From contig SVRK01000007.1 of NCBI GenBank assembly GCA_015064855.1, forward strand, positions 1 to 60,286: 60,286 nt of DNA, read 5' to 3'. Made by a program: the position numbers and the translations under genes. This document shows, in pieces, positions 9,930-20,177 of this stretch. Origin of the DNA: Oscillospiraceae bacterium. GTDB taxonomy: Bacteria > Bacillota > Clostridia > Oscillospirales > CAG-272. The stretch's first letter is position 1. Each line of letters opens with the position of its first letter. Under the pieces are notes generated by a model. It was not told the origin of the DNA and searched no databases. It worked only from the letters and a program-made list of their open reading frames with translations.

Positions 9930-9958
9930 ATTCTATATCAGTTTTAACTTAAAATCAA
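9930..9958 (-). promoter_or_regulatory. trmL sigma-A promoter
   Basis: Minus-strand TTGATT, 17-base spacer, TAGAAT, about 30 bases before trmL. Confidence 0.65.
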
Positions 9959-9998
9959 CAAAATTTTAAAATAAAAGCGCAAAAATTTAAAATAAATG

Positions 9999-10026
9999 TA
10001 GACATTTCAAATTTTTGTGTTATAAT
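9999..10026 (+). promoter_or_regulatory. secA promoter
   Basis: TAGACA and a consensus TATAAT separated by 16 bases, about 42 bases before the secA start. Confidence 0.65.
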
Positions 10027-10068
10027 TATTCTGTATATTTATTGCATTTTATGGAAGGAACATAAATA

Positions 10069-12816
10069 ATGGGAATTATTTCTAAAATTTTTGGTACGTA
10101 CAGCGAAAGGCAAATCAAAAAAATTGTACCTATCGTTGACCAAATAGATGCGTTAAGCACCGAATATGAAGCGAAAAGTGATGCAGAATTAAGAGCAAAA
10201 ACAGACGAATTTAAAGACCGTCTGGCAAACGGAGAAACGCTCGATGATATTTTACCGGAGGCTTTTGCTACTGTAAGAGAGGCTGCTTCTCGTGTTCTTG
10301 GCAAAAAGCCATTTAGAGTTCAGCTTATGTGTGGTATCCTTTTACATCAAGGACGTGTAGCTGAAATGAAGACGGGTGAAGGTAAAACGCTTGTTGCCGT
10401 TATGCCGTCATATCTTAACGCGCTAACGGGTAAAGGGGTTCACGTAGTTACCGTTAACGATTATCTTGCACGCCTTGGCTGCGAGGAAATGGGTAGAGTA
10501 CACGAATTCTTAGGTCTTACTACGGGTCTTGTTGTACACGGTCAAACAAGAGAAGAAAAGCAAAGAGCCTATAACTGTGACATAACCTACGGTACAAACA
10601 ATGAATTTGGCTTTGATTATCTTCGTGATAATATGGTTATTTATAAGAAGGATATGTCTCAAAGAGGTCATAACTTTGCAATAGTTGACGAGGTTGACTC
10701 GATTCTTATTGACGAGGCAAGAACTCCGCTTATTATTTCCGGTGCAGGCAGAAAATCAACAGATTTATATGACAGAGCAGATGCATTTGTATCTAAGCTT
10801 TCTAAATTTGTTATTAAAGAGCTTGACTTAAAGGTAGAACACGAGGATATAACACAGGATTATATTCTTGACGAAAAAGCAAGAACCACAACTCTTACTA
10901 GCCATGGTGTAAAAAAGGCAGAGGAGTTTTTTGAAATTGAAAACTTAACTGCTCCGGAAAACTCCGAGCTTTATCATCATATTCAACAGGCAATGAAGGC
11001 TCGCGGTCTTATGCAAAGAGATACTGATTACGTAATTAAAGACGGTCAGGTCGTTATTGTTGATACCTTTACAGGTCGTCTAATGCCCGGAAGAAGATAT
11101 TCCGATGGACTTCATCAAGCAATAGAGGCAAAGGAAAAGGTTAAAATTCAAAGAGAAAACCGTACTATTGCCACCATTACGTTCCAAAATTATTTTAGAA
11201 TGTATTCAAAGCTTTCAGGTATGACAGGTACGGCACTTTCTGAGGACATGGAATTCCGTGAGATATACAACCTAGACGTTGTAGAGGTTCCTACAAACAA
11301 GCCAATGATAAGATTAGACTATAATGATTTAGTTTACAAAACTGTAGCAGGAAAGGATAGAGCAATTATTGCTCAAATCAAGGATTGTCACGCAAAAGGA
11401 CAGCCGGTTCTTGTAGGTACAGTTTCCATTGAAAAGTCGGAGGCACTTTCAAGAAAGCTTAAGGGTGCTGGTATACCTCATACAGTTCTTAATGCTAAAT
11501 ATCATGAAAGAGAAGCAGAAATTGTTGCTCAAGCAGGTAAATTTGGTGCAGTTACTATTTCTACAAATATGGCTGGACGTGGTACTGATATTATGCTTGG
11601 CGGTAATGCTGAATATCTTGCTAAGCAACAAATGCGTCGTGACGGCTACGACGAGGCTACTATTGCACTGGCAACAGGCTCTTCGCAATCCGTTAGCGAA
11701 GAGGTATTTGCGGCAAGAGCAGTATTTAAGGAGCTTTACGACAAGTATAAGATAGAAATAGAGCCTGAGGCTGAAAAGGTTAGAGAAGCAGGCGGTTTAT
11801 TCATAATAGGTACAGAAAGACACGAGAGCAGACGTATAGACAATCAGCTTCGTGGCCGTTCAGGACGTCAAGGTGACCCGGGTGAATCAAGATTCTTTAT
11901 TTCACTCGAGGACGATTTAATGCGTCTTTTCGGCAGTGAAAGAGTTATGGGTATTGTTTCAAGACTTGGTCTTGACGAGGATACACCAATAGATGCTAAA
12001 ATTTTATCCGGTCAAATTGAAAATGCCCAAAAGCGTCTTGAGGATAGAAACTTTTCGCGCAGAAAGAACGTTCTTTCCTATGATGATGTTATGAACCAAC
12101 AAAGAAACGTTATCTATTCTGAACGTTCCAGCGTTTTGGATGGCAATGATTTGGCTGATAAAATCGAGGGCATGATTAAATCTACAATTACAGATGCTGT
12201 TTATACACATACACAATATGGTAAGGAAAATTGGGAGCTGGAAGCGCTTAAAAACAAATATATGGGACTCTTGTGTTCGCCTGAAGACTTTACAAGCGCT
12301 AACGTTACCCGTGAAGAAATTACCGATACCTTAATAACAAGGGCTATCAAGCTTTGGAAGAGTAAGGAGGAACTTTTTGGTGCAGAAACACTACGCGAAA
12401 TCGAAAGAGTAATATTGCTCCGCAACGTTGATGAAAAGTGGATGGACCACCTAGAAGCAATGGATGATTTACGTGATAGCATAGGTCTTCAAGCATATGC
12501 ACAAAGAGATCCGTTAAATGAATATAAGATTCAAGGTGCGGAGCTGTTTGATGAGATGATTTTGTCAATTCGCGACGATACAGTAAGGGGTGTTCTTTCT
12601 GTTGTTCCAAAGGAAAAGCCAATTGAAAGAGTACAAGTAGTAAAGCCGACGGAAGAGGGCTTTATGAAGCTCGGACAAAGAAAAGTGGCAAAAGCACCCG
12701 TGAATACTCCTGTGAGAAACGATGAAAAGGTCGGCAGAAATGATCCATGCCCTTGCGGAAGTGGAAAGAAATACAAAAAATGCTGTGGTGCTAACACATC
12801 AGAAGGACAAGAATAA
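10069..12816 (+). CDS. secA: Preprotein translocase ATPase SecA
   Basis: SecA is the motor that drives unfolded preproteins through SecYEG. All domains are present: Walker [12 protein letters not shown] at residues 100-110, Walker B region [17 protein letters not shown] near 205, the preprotein cross-linking domain, SGMTGTA, helicase motifs [11 protein letters not shown] and [21 protein letters not shown], the helical scaffold and wing, and a C-terminal zinc finger with Cys at 894, 896, 905 and 906. A length of 915 is normal. The GGAAGGAA ribosome site is strong. Its stop overlaps the start of the next gene (TAATG), so two unknown membrane proteins are translationally coupled to it. Confidence 0.99.
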   Translation: MGIISKIFGTYSERQIKKIVPIVDQIDALSTEYEAKSDAELRAKTDEFKDRLANGETLDDILPEAFATVREAASRVLGKKPFRVQLMCGILLHQGRVAEMKTGEGKTLVAVMPSYLNALTGKGVHVVTVNDYLARLGCEEMGRVHEFLGLTTGLVVHGQTREEKQRAYNCDITYGTNNEFGFDYLRDNMVIYKKDMSQRGHNFAIVDEVDSILIDEARTPLIISGAGRKSTDLYDRADAFVSKLSKFVIKELDLKVEHEDITQDYILDEKARTTTLTSHGVKKAEEFFEIENLTAPENSELYHHIQQAMKARGLMQRDTDYVIKDGQVVIVDTFTGRLMPGRRYSDGLHQAIEAKEKVKIQRENRTIATITFQNYFRMYSKLSGMTGTALSEDMEFREIYNLDVVEVPTNKPMIRLDYNDLVYKTVAGKDRAIIAQIKDCHAKGQPVLVGTVSIEKSEALSRKLKGAGIPHTVLNAKYHEREAEIVAQAGKFGAVTISTNMAGRGTDIMLGGNAEYLAKQQMRRDGYDEATIALATGSSQSVSEEVFAARAVFKELYDKYKIEIEPEAEKVREAGGLFIIGTERHESRRIDNQLRGRSGRQGDPGESRFFISLEDDLMRLFGSERVMGIVSRLGLDEDTPIDAKILSGQIENAQKRLEDRNFSRRKNVLSYDDVMNQQRNVIYSERSSVLDGNDLADKIEGMIKSTITDAVYTHTQYGKENWELEALKNKYMGLLCSPEDFTSANVTREEITDTLITRAIKLWKSKEELFGAETLREIERVILLRNVDEKWMDHLEAMDDLRDSIGLQAYAQRDPLNEYKIQGAELFDEMILSIRDDTVRGVLSVVPKEKPIERVQVVKPTEEGFMKLGQRKVAKAPVNTPVRNDEKVGRNDPCPCGSGKKYKKCCGANTSEGQE

Positions 12817-13463
12817 TGGGCTTTGGTCTTTTGTTAATAGGTTATATTATCACATATTTAGGATCATTTGTTGCTCAAATATCAGCTTTCACGAACATTT
12901 TAGGTGTGGGAATTATTATTTATTCTCTTCGCAAGCTTGTTTTTGAAAATAAGCTTTTTATAGCTTCGGCTGTATTTGCTTTTTTTGCAGAAATAGCTAG
13001 TATTATTTCCCTGGCAATACAAATTTTTTCTACTAATGAAAATAGTATGGTTTCCATTATTTTTGCATATATCGCAGAAATATCTATTATCTTATTGAAC
13101 ATTCTTGTAATGTTGGGGATTTTCTTTCTGGCAAAGGCTGTTTCTTTGCCTAAAATTATGTACATGTCAATGCTTACTGTTGGCATATTAGGTCTAAATA
13201 TTGTATTCTATATTTTATGTGAAACAGTAAAAAGCCAATATGCGCTAGAAAGACTTGTTATAGTCTATATGATATTGCAGGTTTTAATAGTGGTTCTATC
13301 CTTGATAGTTGTTTTCAATTCCTACGTTCGTATATGTTATGAGGGGGATGAAAAAATGCAAAAGCAAGGAACCGGCAGTAAGTTCATGGATACATTAAAT
13401 AATATGTTTGATAAGGCGTTTTCTAAAGACAAAATTGATAAAGGAAATGGTAAAAGAAAATGA
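12816..13463 (+). CDS. Unknown membrane protein coupled to secA
   Basis: No family is recognised. The 215-residue protein has about five or six hydrophobic spans (roughly residues 3-36, 45-68, 78-108, 115-140, 148-172) and then a polar, Lys-rich cytoplasmic tail with a possible amphipathic helix at 190-202 (FMDTLNNMFDKAF). No signal peptide cleavage site, catalytic motif or metal-binding cluster is visible. Its ATG overlaps the secA stop and its own end overlaps the next start, so it is expressed with SecA. A link to protein secretion is inference from position only. Confidence 0.75.
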   Translation: MGFGLLLIGYIITYLGSFVAQISAFTNILGVGIIIYSLRKLVFENKLFIASAVFAFFAEIASIISLAIQIFSTNENSMVSIIFAYIAEISIILLNILVMLGIFFLAKAVSLPKIMYMSMLTVGILGLNIVFYILCETVKSQYALERLVIVYMILQVLIVVLSLIVVFNSYVRICYEGDEKMQKQGTGSKFMDTLNNMFDKAFSKDKIDKGNGKRK

Positions 13464-14851
13464 GACGTATTTTGTTTTTAATAGCGTTTATATTTCTTGC
13501 AAATCCTTTAGTATCAAATGTTGATATTTTGCCTGATTTTATAGCTTATATCTTGATGATGATAGCACTTGCAAAGCCATCTTATTTTGATGTGAAAGCA
13601 TTTTCAGCTTACAAAAATGCACGCACAATGGTTATAATTTCATTTTTCAAGCTGATTAGTGTTTATTTTACAACTATTTATATTGATATTACGTTGTCGC
13701 TACTGTTTTCCTTTGTATTTTTTGCTATTGAGCTCATATTTGGCATACCGTTTTTTATCAAATTATTTGGATATTTTTCAAATGTGGCTTTGGCAACGGA
13801 CAATGCCAAAATATTAAGAGCATACGAGGCATTTAGAACCATAGCGATAGTCATTTTTGCGATTAAATTGCTTTTAGCAACACTACCTGATTTTTCAATT
13901 TTAACGGCACAAGACACGTTGACAACTAGCTTTAAAACAGATTTAACAAGGTTTAGACCGATATTTATTTTGTTTTCGCTTATTTTATCTACGCCATTAT
14001 CAGGTTTATGGATTTTACTATATTCCGTTTTTATATGCACTCTTTTCGGCAAGAAAGAAGAGCTATATATTAAAGAAGAATTTGGTAAGAAAATTCAAAA
14101 TAAAAGCCAACATTACGAGATAAAAGCTAATTATAGATTCCTGTTTTTGTTAGCCGGTTTATCAATTTTTGCATTTGGACTGAGAATAGACAATGTAAAT
14201 ATATTCATAAATACCGCTTTACCGATTGGATTTATAATCTTTTATTTATTACTAGCAAAGAAAAAATATCTAAAAATAAACAAATTCATTTATTGCTTGT
14301 TTGGTGTAACTGCTATGCAGTTGATATTCCGCTTGCTTGAACTCAAAAATTCCATAGAGTTTTCAAATGAATATAACTTAGAGGCGGTTCTTAAGATTTC
14401 AAGAGCGGAAACGATGTATTATGAATCGTTACCATTTGCAATTATTGGAACAATTCTATTTGCAATTACCATTTTAACAATGCTAATGTTACTTGTGAAT
14501 TCTACTGAGCAAAGCATTAAAAAGAATTCTGATTTATATAGCTCGTCCGAAATTGTCGAGTATACGATAGCGTCGTTTAAAAAGAGAATAAAGCCGTTTT
14601 TTATAGTGACGTCTGTTTTGGCTATGTTAAATAGTATTACTTATCCACTAATGATATATTTTTTGCCTGAAAATGATTTAACTGAAAAAATTGTTATTGG
14701 AGCGAAAACAATGAACGTGCCTATATATTCAATTTTCATCCCTATTAATATGATAGCATCAAGCCTGTTTGTTATCAGCTTTATATTAACGATGTTAATT
14801 ATTTACGATAGTGTCTTTAAAAAGATGTATGAAAAAATTTCATTAAATTAA
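13460..14851 (+). CDS. Unknown polytopic membrane protein at the end of the secA operon
   Basis: No family is recognised. The 463 residues contain around ten hydrophobic segments with short charged loops, including a polar loop at about 200-220 (EELYIKEEFGKKIQNKSQ) and a Ser/Glu-rich one near 350-375. The N-terminus reads like a signal anchor followed by DILPDFIAYILMMIALAK. The start overlaps the previous stop as ATGA. No substrate-binding or catalytic motif stands out. It is A/T rich like its neighbour, but not different enough in composition to claim transfer. Confidence 0.75.
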   Translation: MRRILFLIAFIFLANPLVSNVDILPDFIAYILMMIALAKPSYFDVKAFSAYKNARTMVIISFFKLISVYFTTIYIDITLSLLFSFVFFAIELIFGIPFFIKLFGYFSNVALATDNAKILRAYEAFRTIAIVIFAIKLLLATLPDFSILTAQDTLTTSFKTDLTRFRPIFILFSLILSTPLSGLWILLYSVFICTLFGKKEELYIKEEFGKKIQNKSQHYEIKANYRFLFLLAGLSIFAFGLRIDNVNIFINTALPIGFIIFYLLLAKKKYLKINKFIYCLFGVTAMQLIFRLLELKNSIEFSNEYNLEAVLKISRAETMYYESLPFAIIGTILFAITILTMLMLLVNSTEQSIKKNSDLYSSSEIVEYTIASFKKRIKPFFIVTSVLAMLNSITYPLMIYFLPENDLTEKIVIGAKTMNVPIYSIFIPINMIASSLFVISFILTMLIIYDSVFKKMYEKISLN

Positions 14852-14945
14852 AACCGTTTAAGTCGCAAGAGGTTGCAGTTTTAGTCGTATTTTTTGAATA
14901 TTTTATAAATAATTATAAAAAAGTTGAAAAATTTTTAAAAAAGAC

Positions 14946-14974
14946 TTGAAAATACTTTAGCGTAGTAGTAGAAT
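14946..14974 (+). promoter_or_regulatory. serC-serA promoter
   Basis: TTGAAA, 17-base spacer, TAGAAT, about 37 bases before serC. The rest of the 159-base gap after the secA operon is A/T rich with no clear terminator or riboswitch. Confidence 0.7.
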
Positions 14975-15010
14975 AAAGTATATTTTTTATTTTAGAAAGG
15001 AAATTTTATT

Positions 15011-16102
15011 ATGGAGAGAGTTTACAATTTTTCAGCAGGACCATCAATGCTTCCTTTGCCTGTTCTTGAAAAGGCAGCTAAAGAAATGATGTGTTATGAG
15101 GACAGCGGTATGTCCGTTATGGAGATGAGCCACCGTTCCCCTGTTTACGACAAGATTATTAAGGATGCCGAGGCAAAGCTTCGTGAGCTTATGCAAATTC
15201 CTGATAACTATAAGGTTTTATTCCTTCAAGGTGGAGCTTCAACTCAATTTGCCGCAGTTCCGCTTAACCTTCTTAACAAAAGCGGAAAGGCTGACTACAT
15301 AGTTTCCGGTCAGTTCTCTGGCAAGGCGTTTAAAGAAGCGCAAAAGTATGGTGATGTAGTAACAGCAGCTTCAAGCAAGGATGCTAACTTTACGTTTGTT
15401 CCAAAGACAGATAGAAATAGCTTCCGTCCTGATGCAGACTATGTTCATATTTGCTTTAACAACACAATTTACGGAACAAAGTTCCCATATATTCCGGATA
15501 CAGGAGATATTCCGCTTGTTGCTGATATGTCTTCATGCATTATCAGTGAGCCTGTTGATGTTTCTAAGTTCGGTCTTATCTATGCAGGCGCTCAAAAGAA
15601 TATGGCACCGGCAGGACTTACAATCGTTATCGTTAGAGAAGACCTTATCGGTAACGCAAAGGAAATGATTCCTACAATGCTTGACTACAGCGTAATGGCA
15701 GAAAATGACTCAATGTACAACACACCGCCATGCTACTGCATCTACATCGCAAAGCTTGTTTACGAGTGGATTCTTGAAATGGGCGGACTTGAAGAAATGA
15801 AGAAGTACAACGAAAAGAAATGTGCTATTCTTTACGATTATCTCGACTCACAAGATTACTATATTGCTCCTGTTGAAAAGGAAAGCCGTTCAATGATGAA
15901 CGTTACCTTCGTTACAGGCGACAGCGAGCTTGATAAGAAATTTGCAAAGGAAGCAGACGCTCAAGGTCTTAAGAACCTCAAGGGACATAGAAGCGTTGGC
16001 GGTATGAGAGCTTCTATTTACAATGCTATGCCAATTGAGGGCGTAGAAAAGCTTGTAGAATTTATGAAGGAGTTTGCAAAGAACAATCCAAAGGCAAACT
16101 AA
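15011..16102 (+). CDS. serC: Phosphoserine aminotransferase
   Basis: SerC converts 3-phosphohydroxypyruvate and glutamate to phosphoserine, step two of serine synthesis; it is PLP dependent. The N-terminus RVYNFSAGPSMLPLPVLEKA and MEMSHRSP are typical of SerC. The PLP-binding Lys is in LIYAGAQKNMAPAGLT (about residues 190-205), and RSVGGMRASIYNAMP near the C-terminus binds the substrate phosphate. A length of 363 residues is standard, and GAAAGGAAA precedes the ATG. It is followed after 11 bases by the gene for the previous enzyme of the pathway. Confidence 0.98.
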   Translation: MERVYNFSAGPSMLPLPVLEKAAKEMMCYEDSGMSVMEMSHRSPVYDKIIKDAEAKLRELMQIPDNYKVLFLQGGASTQFAAVPLNLLNKSGKADYIVSGQFSGKAFKEAQKYGDVVTAASSKDANFTFVPKTDRNSFRPDADYVHICFNNTIYGTKFPYIPDTGDIPLVADMSSCIISEPVDVSKFGLIYAGAQKNMAPAGLTIVIVREDLIGNAKEMIPTMLDYSVMAENDSMYNTPPCYCIYIAKLVYEWILEMGGLEEMKKYNEKKCAILYDYLDSQDYYIAPVEKESRSMMNVTFVTGDSELDKKFAKEADAQGLKNLKGHRSVGGMRASIYNAMPIEGVEKLVEFMKEFAKNNPKAN

Positions 16103-16113
16103 TAGGTGGTACT

Positions 16114-17274
16114 ATGAAAAAGATTAAATTAATGAATAAAATTGCAAAGGTTGGTACAGATAACTTTTCACCTGAAAAGTACGAGGTTAGCGATGCAGTT
16201 GAGAACGCTGACGCTATAATGGTTCGTTCTGCCGCTTTGCACGAAATGGAATTTAACCCTGAGCTTGAGGCTATCGCTCGTTGTGGTGCAGGTGTTAATA
16301 ATATTCCTGTTGAAAAATGCACAGAAAATGGCGTAGTAGTATTTAATACCCCAGGTGCTAACGCAAACGGAGTTAAGGAGCTTGCTATTTGTGCGCTCAT
16401 TTTAGCTGCACGTGATGTGGTTGGCGGTATTGACTGGGTTAAAACCCTTGAAGGACAAGAAGGCGTTGCTAAGCTTGTTGAAAAGGGCAAAGGGGCTTTC
16501 GTAGGTGGTGAGCTTGTTGGTAAGACTCTCGGTGTTATCGGTCTTGGTGCTATTGGTGGTATGGTTGCAAATGCGGCTAATGCCCTCGGCATGAACGTTA
16601 TCGGTTACGACCCATATCTTACCGCAAACGCTGCTTGGAATTTAGCTCCATCAATCAAGCAAGCATCAAGCTATGATGAAATTTACAAAAAGTGCGACTA
16701 TATTTCACTTCATGTTCCCGCAACACCAACAACTAAGAATATGATTTGTGAAAAATCAATCGCTATGATGAAGAATGGTGTTAAAATCATTAATCTAGCT
16801 AGAGCCGATCTTGTTTGTGCTGATGATATTAAGGCTGCGCTTGAAAACAAAAAGGTTTCTGTTTACATTACTGATTTCCCAACTGAAGCAACAGTTGGCG
16901 CAAAGGGAATTATCAATATTCCTCACTTGGGTGCATCTACTCTTGAGTCCGAGGATAAGTGTGCTGTTATGGCTGCAAAACAGCTTGACGAGTACCTACA
17001 AACAGGTAACATCAAAAATAGCGTTAACTTCCCAAATGTTTCATTACCTCACACGGGTGCTGGCAGAGTAGCTGTTATGCATAAAAACATTCCTAACATG
17101 CTTTCACAAATTACACAAGCATTCTCTTCAAAGGGTGTTAACATTGAAAATCTTGCCAATGGCTCAAAGGGCGATATGGCTTATACAATCGTTGAGATAA
17201 CGGATGCTCCGAGTGCTGCTTTTGTAGATGCGGTTAAGGCTATTGACGGCGTAATCAAAGTAAAAACTTATTAA
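16114..17274 (+). CDS. serA: D-3-phosphoglycerate dehydrogenase with C-terminal ACT domain
   Basis: SerA oxidises 3-phosphoglycerate to 3-phosphohydroxypyruvate, the first step of serine synthesis. It has a D-isomer 2-hydroxyacid dehydrogenase fold with the NAD loop VIGLGAIGGMVA at about residues 145-156, the catalytic Arg in NLARADL, the acidic partner in TDFPTE, and the His in IPHLGAST. A short ACT domain (about 315-386, HKNIPNMLSQITQAF) would give serine feedback. At 386 residues it is the short form without the intervening ASB domain. No serB is found here. A strong terminator follows. Confidence 0.93.
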   Translation: MKKIKLMNKIAKVGTDNFSPEKYEVSDAVENADAIMVRSAALHEMEFNPELEAIARCGAGVNNIPVEKCTENGVVVFNTPGANANGVKELAICALILAARDVVGGIDWVKTLEGQEGVAKLVEKGKGAFVGGELVGKTLGVIGLGAIGGMVANAANALGMNVIGYDPYLTANAAWNLAPSIKQASSYDEIYKKCDYISLHVPATPTTKNMICEKSIAMMKNGVKIINLARADLVCADDIKAALENKKVSVYITDFPTEATVGAKGIINIPHLGASTLESEDKCAVMAAKQLDEYLQTGNIKNSVNFPNVSLPHTGAGRVAVMHKNIPNMLSQITQAFSSKGVNIENLANGSKGDMAYTIVEITDAPSAAFVDAVKAIDGVIKVKTY

Positions 17275-17280
17275 AAATGT

Positions 17281-17313
17281 AAATGCCACAGTTAATTCTG
17301 TGGCATTTGTTTA
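17281..17313 (+). terminator. serCA terminator
   Basis: AAATGCCACAG / CTGTGGCATTT stem with a T-rich tail. Confidence 0.85.
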
Positions 17314-17348
17314 TAATGTAAAATAGTTGTAAATAATTAATAATGCAC

Positions 17349-17377
17349 TTGACAAATATAAGTTAAAATGATACAAT
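17349..17377 (+). promoter_or_regulatory. Promoter of the riboswitch-ATPase transcript
   Basis: Consensus TTGACA, 17-base spacer and TACAAT; transcription would begin near 17384, right at the 5' edge of the aptamer. Confidence 0.8.
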
Positions 17378-17384
17378 GTTTAAC

Positions 17385-17473
17385 ATAAGGGAGTAATCGA
17401 CAACACTATGTGTTGTAGTAAAGTCAACATCATGACCAAATGGTCTGGCTTTATTTTAAATGATAAGACTTAT
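17385..17473 (+). ncRNA. yybP-ykoY family (Mn2+) riboswitch
   Basis: The leader has the GGGAGTA loop of this family (17389-17395), then a hairpin ACAACAC / GTGTTGT, then AAAGTC-AACATCATGACC, a short loop and GGTC-TGGCTTT. This reproduces the two-helix docking architecture of known manganese aptamers, where AAAGUC...CC and GG..GGCUUU form the second arm. The outer helix can pair ATAAG (17385-17389) with CTTAT (17469-17473), and the latter is also part of the terminator stem downstream. Metal binding would therefore compete with termination and turn the ATPase gene on. Confidence 0.75.
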
Positions 17474-17499
17474 CTGTCGTGGCAGATAAGTCTTTTTTA
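17465..17499 (+). terminator. Riboswitch-controlled attenuator
   Basis: AGACTTATCTG / CAGATAAGTCT, loop TCGTGG, followed by TTTTTTA, 29 bases before the ATPase start codon. Its 5' arm shares CTTAT with the closing helix of the aptamer, so the two folds exclude each other. Confidence 0.8.
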
Positions 17500-17527
17500 T
17501 ATTACAAATAAACAGAAGGGACATAAG

Positions 17528-20176
17528 ATGAAAGAGTATTTAAAAAGCTCAAACGAGGTGTTAAACGAGCTTAACACCAACGAAAATGGTCTTGCAATTG
17601 AGGAAACTGAAAAAAGACTTGCCGAAAATGGCAAAAACAAGCTTGCCAAAGGTAAGAAGGAACCGCTAATTGTTCGTTTTTTGAAACAACTTAGTGAGCC
17701 AATGACCATTATTTTGCTTGTTGCAGCAGTAATTTCCGCCGCTATTGAATTACCTCATTTCCCAACCGACACAGTAATTATTCTTGCAGTAGTATTACTC
17801 AATGCAATTTTGGGTGTTGTGCAAGAGGGCAAGGCGGAGAAAGCGCTTGAGGCATTACAGCAGATTTCGGCTGCTACCTCTAAGGTAATTAGAAATGGAC
17901 ATCAAATTACCATTAAGAGTGAAGATATTGTGGTTGGAGATATCGTTGTTTTAGAGGCTGGTGATGCAGTTCCTTGTGATTGCCGTATTATTGAAAGCGC
18001 AAGCTTGAAGGCAGAGGAGGCAGCCCTCACAGGAGAGAGTGTGCCATCTAATAAGGTTAGCGAGGCATTGGAGCCTAACGCAAATGGAGATGTTCCGCTT
18101 GGCGACCGTAAAAACATGGTTTTTATGGGCTCAACTATTGTTTATGGTAGAGCAAAAGTAGTAGCGGTTAATACAGGCATGGATACCGAAATGGGTAAAA
18201 TTGCCGATGCTTTGTCAAACGCTCAAGAGGGAAAAACACCACTTCAAAAGAAACTTAGTCAATTGAGCAAAATACTCACATTTATAGTTATAGGCATTTG
18301 TATTGTGATGTTTGCAATCAATGTCATAAGAGGAACAGTTGGTGGCGGCTTTTACTGGAACCAAGCACTTGAAAGTTTTATGCTCGCAGTTGCTCTTGCA
18401 GTTGCGGCAATTCCTGAGGGACTTGCAACTGTTGTTACAATGGTGCTTTCAATTGGTGTTACAAATATGTCAAAGCGCAATGCAATTATAAGAAAGCTAA
18501 CCGCTGTTGAAACCCTTGGCTGTGCTCAAATTATTTGCTCCGATAAAACAGGAACATTGACGCAAAATAAAATGACAGTTGTTGACCATTTTGGTGATGA
18601 TGAAGCGCTTTTAGCAAATGCAATGTCGCTTTGCTCAGATGCTGAGTTTGATACCGAGGTTGGTACTGCAATTGGTGAGCCAACAGAGTGTGCACTTGTA
18701 AACTATGCAGAAAAATTAAATTTATCCAAGAATGACCAAAAATTAAAATATGTACGCATAAACGAGGTGCCTTTTGATTCAATGCGTAAAATGATGACTA
18801 CCATTCATAATAATGGCGGAGAAATCATTCAATTTACAAAGGGCGCACCAGACGAAATTTTAAAACGTTGCACAAAGGTGTGGGAAAACGGTGGTGAGAT
18901 TGCTCTAAGCGACGAAAAACGTGCCGAAATCCTTTCACAAAACAAAAATATGGCAGACAGAGCACTCCGCGTGCTTGCTGTAGGATTTAAAAATCTTAAT
19001 AGCGAGCCTTCTGAGGCTACAAGTGAAGCACTGGAAAACGAGTTAACTTTTGTTGGTTTAGTTGGTATGATTGACCCAGTAAGACCAGAGGTTAAGGCGG
19101 CAATCAACGAGTGTAAGGATGCTGGTATTCGTGCAATTATGATTACCGGAGACCATAAGGATACAGCCGTTGCAATTGCTCTTGAGCTTGGTATTATTAG
19201 TAGTGCTGACGAGGCTATAACTGGTTCAGAACTTGATAAAATTTCCGATGAAGATTTTGAAACATTAGTAGAAAAATATTCAGTTTACGCAAGAGTTCAG
19301 CCAGAGCATAAGACGAGAATAGTGAATGCTTGGCGTAAAAAAGGCAAGGTTACTGCTATGACTGGCGATGGTGTAAACGATGCACCATCAATCAAAAACG
19401 CAGATATTGGTGTTGGTATGGGTATTACTGGTACTGATGTAACCAAAAGTGTTGCCGATATGATTTTGACAGACGATAACTTTGCTACAATCGTATCAGC
19501 CGTAGGTGAGGGAAGGCGTATTTACGACAACATAAGAAAAGCGATTCAATTCTTACTTGCTTCTAATATGTCTGAGGTTATTTCAGTATTCTTGGTGTCG
19601 ATTATCAGTGGCGCAACACTGTTTGAAGCACCACACCTACTATTCATCAACCTAATTACTGACTGCTTGCCTGCCATTGCTCTTGGTATGGAGGACGGCG
19701 AAAAGGATATAATGAAGCGCAAGCCACGCGACACTAAAGAGGGCGTGTTTGCGAGAGGCCTTGGCTTTGGTGTAATTTATCAGGGTATAGCGGTTGCAGG
19801 ACTTACATTGCTCTCATACTTCCTTGGCAGATATGCATTTGGCGATAACAATGGCTCTCTTGGCACATCAATGGCATTCTTGACATTATCAATGGCTGAG
19901 ATATTCCATTCGTTCAATATGCGTTCACTCAACGGTTCAATTTTCACAATCAAAAAGCAAAATTTGGTTCTATGGGGCGCTGGAATTATAGCTGCGGCAG
20001 CAACAATTGTTGTATTGCAAGTACCAATTATTGCCGAAAAGGTATTCTCACTAGTACCACTAAATGCAGGACAATTCTTTGCAGCACTTGGAATAGGCTT
20101 TGCAATAATTCCAATAGTTGAGATTGTAAAATTAGTTGCTAATTTGATTGCGAAGATAAAAAGCAAGACAAAATAA
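17528..20176 (+). CDS. P-type divalent cation-transporting ATPase (Ca2+/Mn2+ type, P2)
   Basis: A membrane pump of 882 residues that exports Ca2+ or Mn2+ at the cost of ATP. It has a cation-ATPase N-terminal domain (about 1-70), the actuator motif LTGESVPS, the TM4 motif AIPEGL, the phosphorylation site SDKTGTLTQNK with Asp339, and the hinge MTGDGVNDAPSIKNADIG. TM5 has SNMSEV and TM6 LITDCLPAIALGMED, which hold the usual ion ligands. The ATG at 17528 follows AGAAGGGA; an upstream in-frame start would lie in the riboswitch and is rejected. Control by a Mn-type aptamer makes Mn2+ export the more likely role. Confidence 0.92.
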   Translation: MKEYLKSSNEVLNELNTNENGLAIEETEKRLAENGKNKLAKGKKEPLIVRFLKQLSEPMTIILLVAAVISAAIELPHFPTDTVIILAVVLLNAILGVVQEGKAEKALEALQQISAATSKVIRNGHQITIKSEDIVVGDIVVLEAGDAVPCDCRIIESASLKAEEAALTGESVPSNKVSEALEPNANGDVPLGDRKNMVFMGSTIVYGRAKVVAVNTGMDTEMGKIADALSNAQEGKTPLQKKLSQLSKILTFIVIGICIVMFAINVIRGTVGGGFYWNQALESFMLAVALAVAAIPEGLATVVTMVLSIGVTNMSKRNAIIRKLTAVETLGCAQIICSDKTGTLTQNKMTVVDHFGDDEALLANAMSLCSDAEFDTEVGTAIGEPTECALVNYAEKLNLSKNDQKLKYVRINEVPFDSMRKMMTTIHNNGGEIIQFTKGAPDEILKRCTKVWENGGEIALSDEKRAEILSQNKNMADRALRVLAVGFKNLNSEPSEATSEALENELTFVGLVGMIDPVRPEVKAAINECKDAGIRAIMITGDHKDTAVAIALELGIISSADEAITGSELDKISDEDFETLVEKYSVYARVQPEHKTRIVNAWRKKGKVTAMTGDGVNDAPSIKNADIGVGMGITGTDVTKSVADMILTDDNFATIVSAVGEGRRIYDNIRKAIQFLLASNMSEVISVFLVSIISGATLFEAPHLLFINLITDCLPAIALGMEDGEKDIMKRKPRDTKEGVFARGLGFGVIYQGIAVAGLTLLSYFLGRYAFGDNNGSLGTSMAFLTLSMAEIFHSFNMRSLNGSIFTIKKQNLVLWGAGIIAAAATIVVLQVPIIAEKVFSLVPLNAGQFFAALGIGFAIIPIVEIVKLVANLIAKIKSKTK

Positions 20177-20177
20177 C

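Noticed and set aside
16062..16592. 176-codon open frame antisense to serA
   Set aside because: Pro/Thr/Ser-rich shadow of the serA reading frame with no ribosome site or family.
17408..17527. N-terminal 40-residue extension of the P-type ATPase
   Set aside because: The frame runs through the riboswitch and its terminator, and a good ribosome site stands before the internal ATG at 17528.
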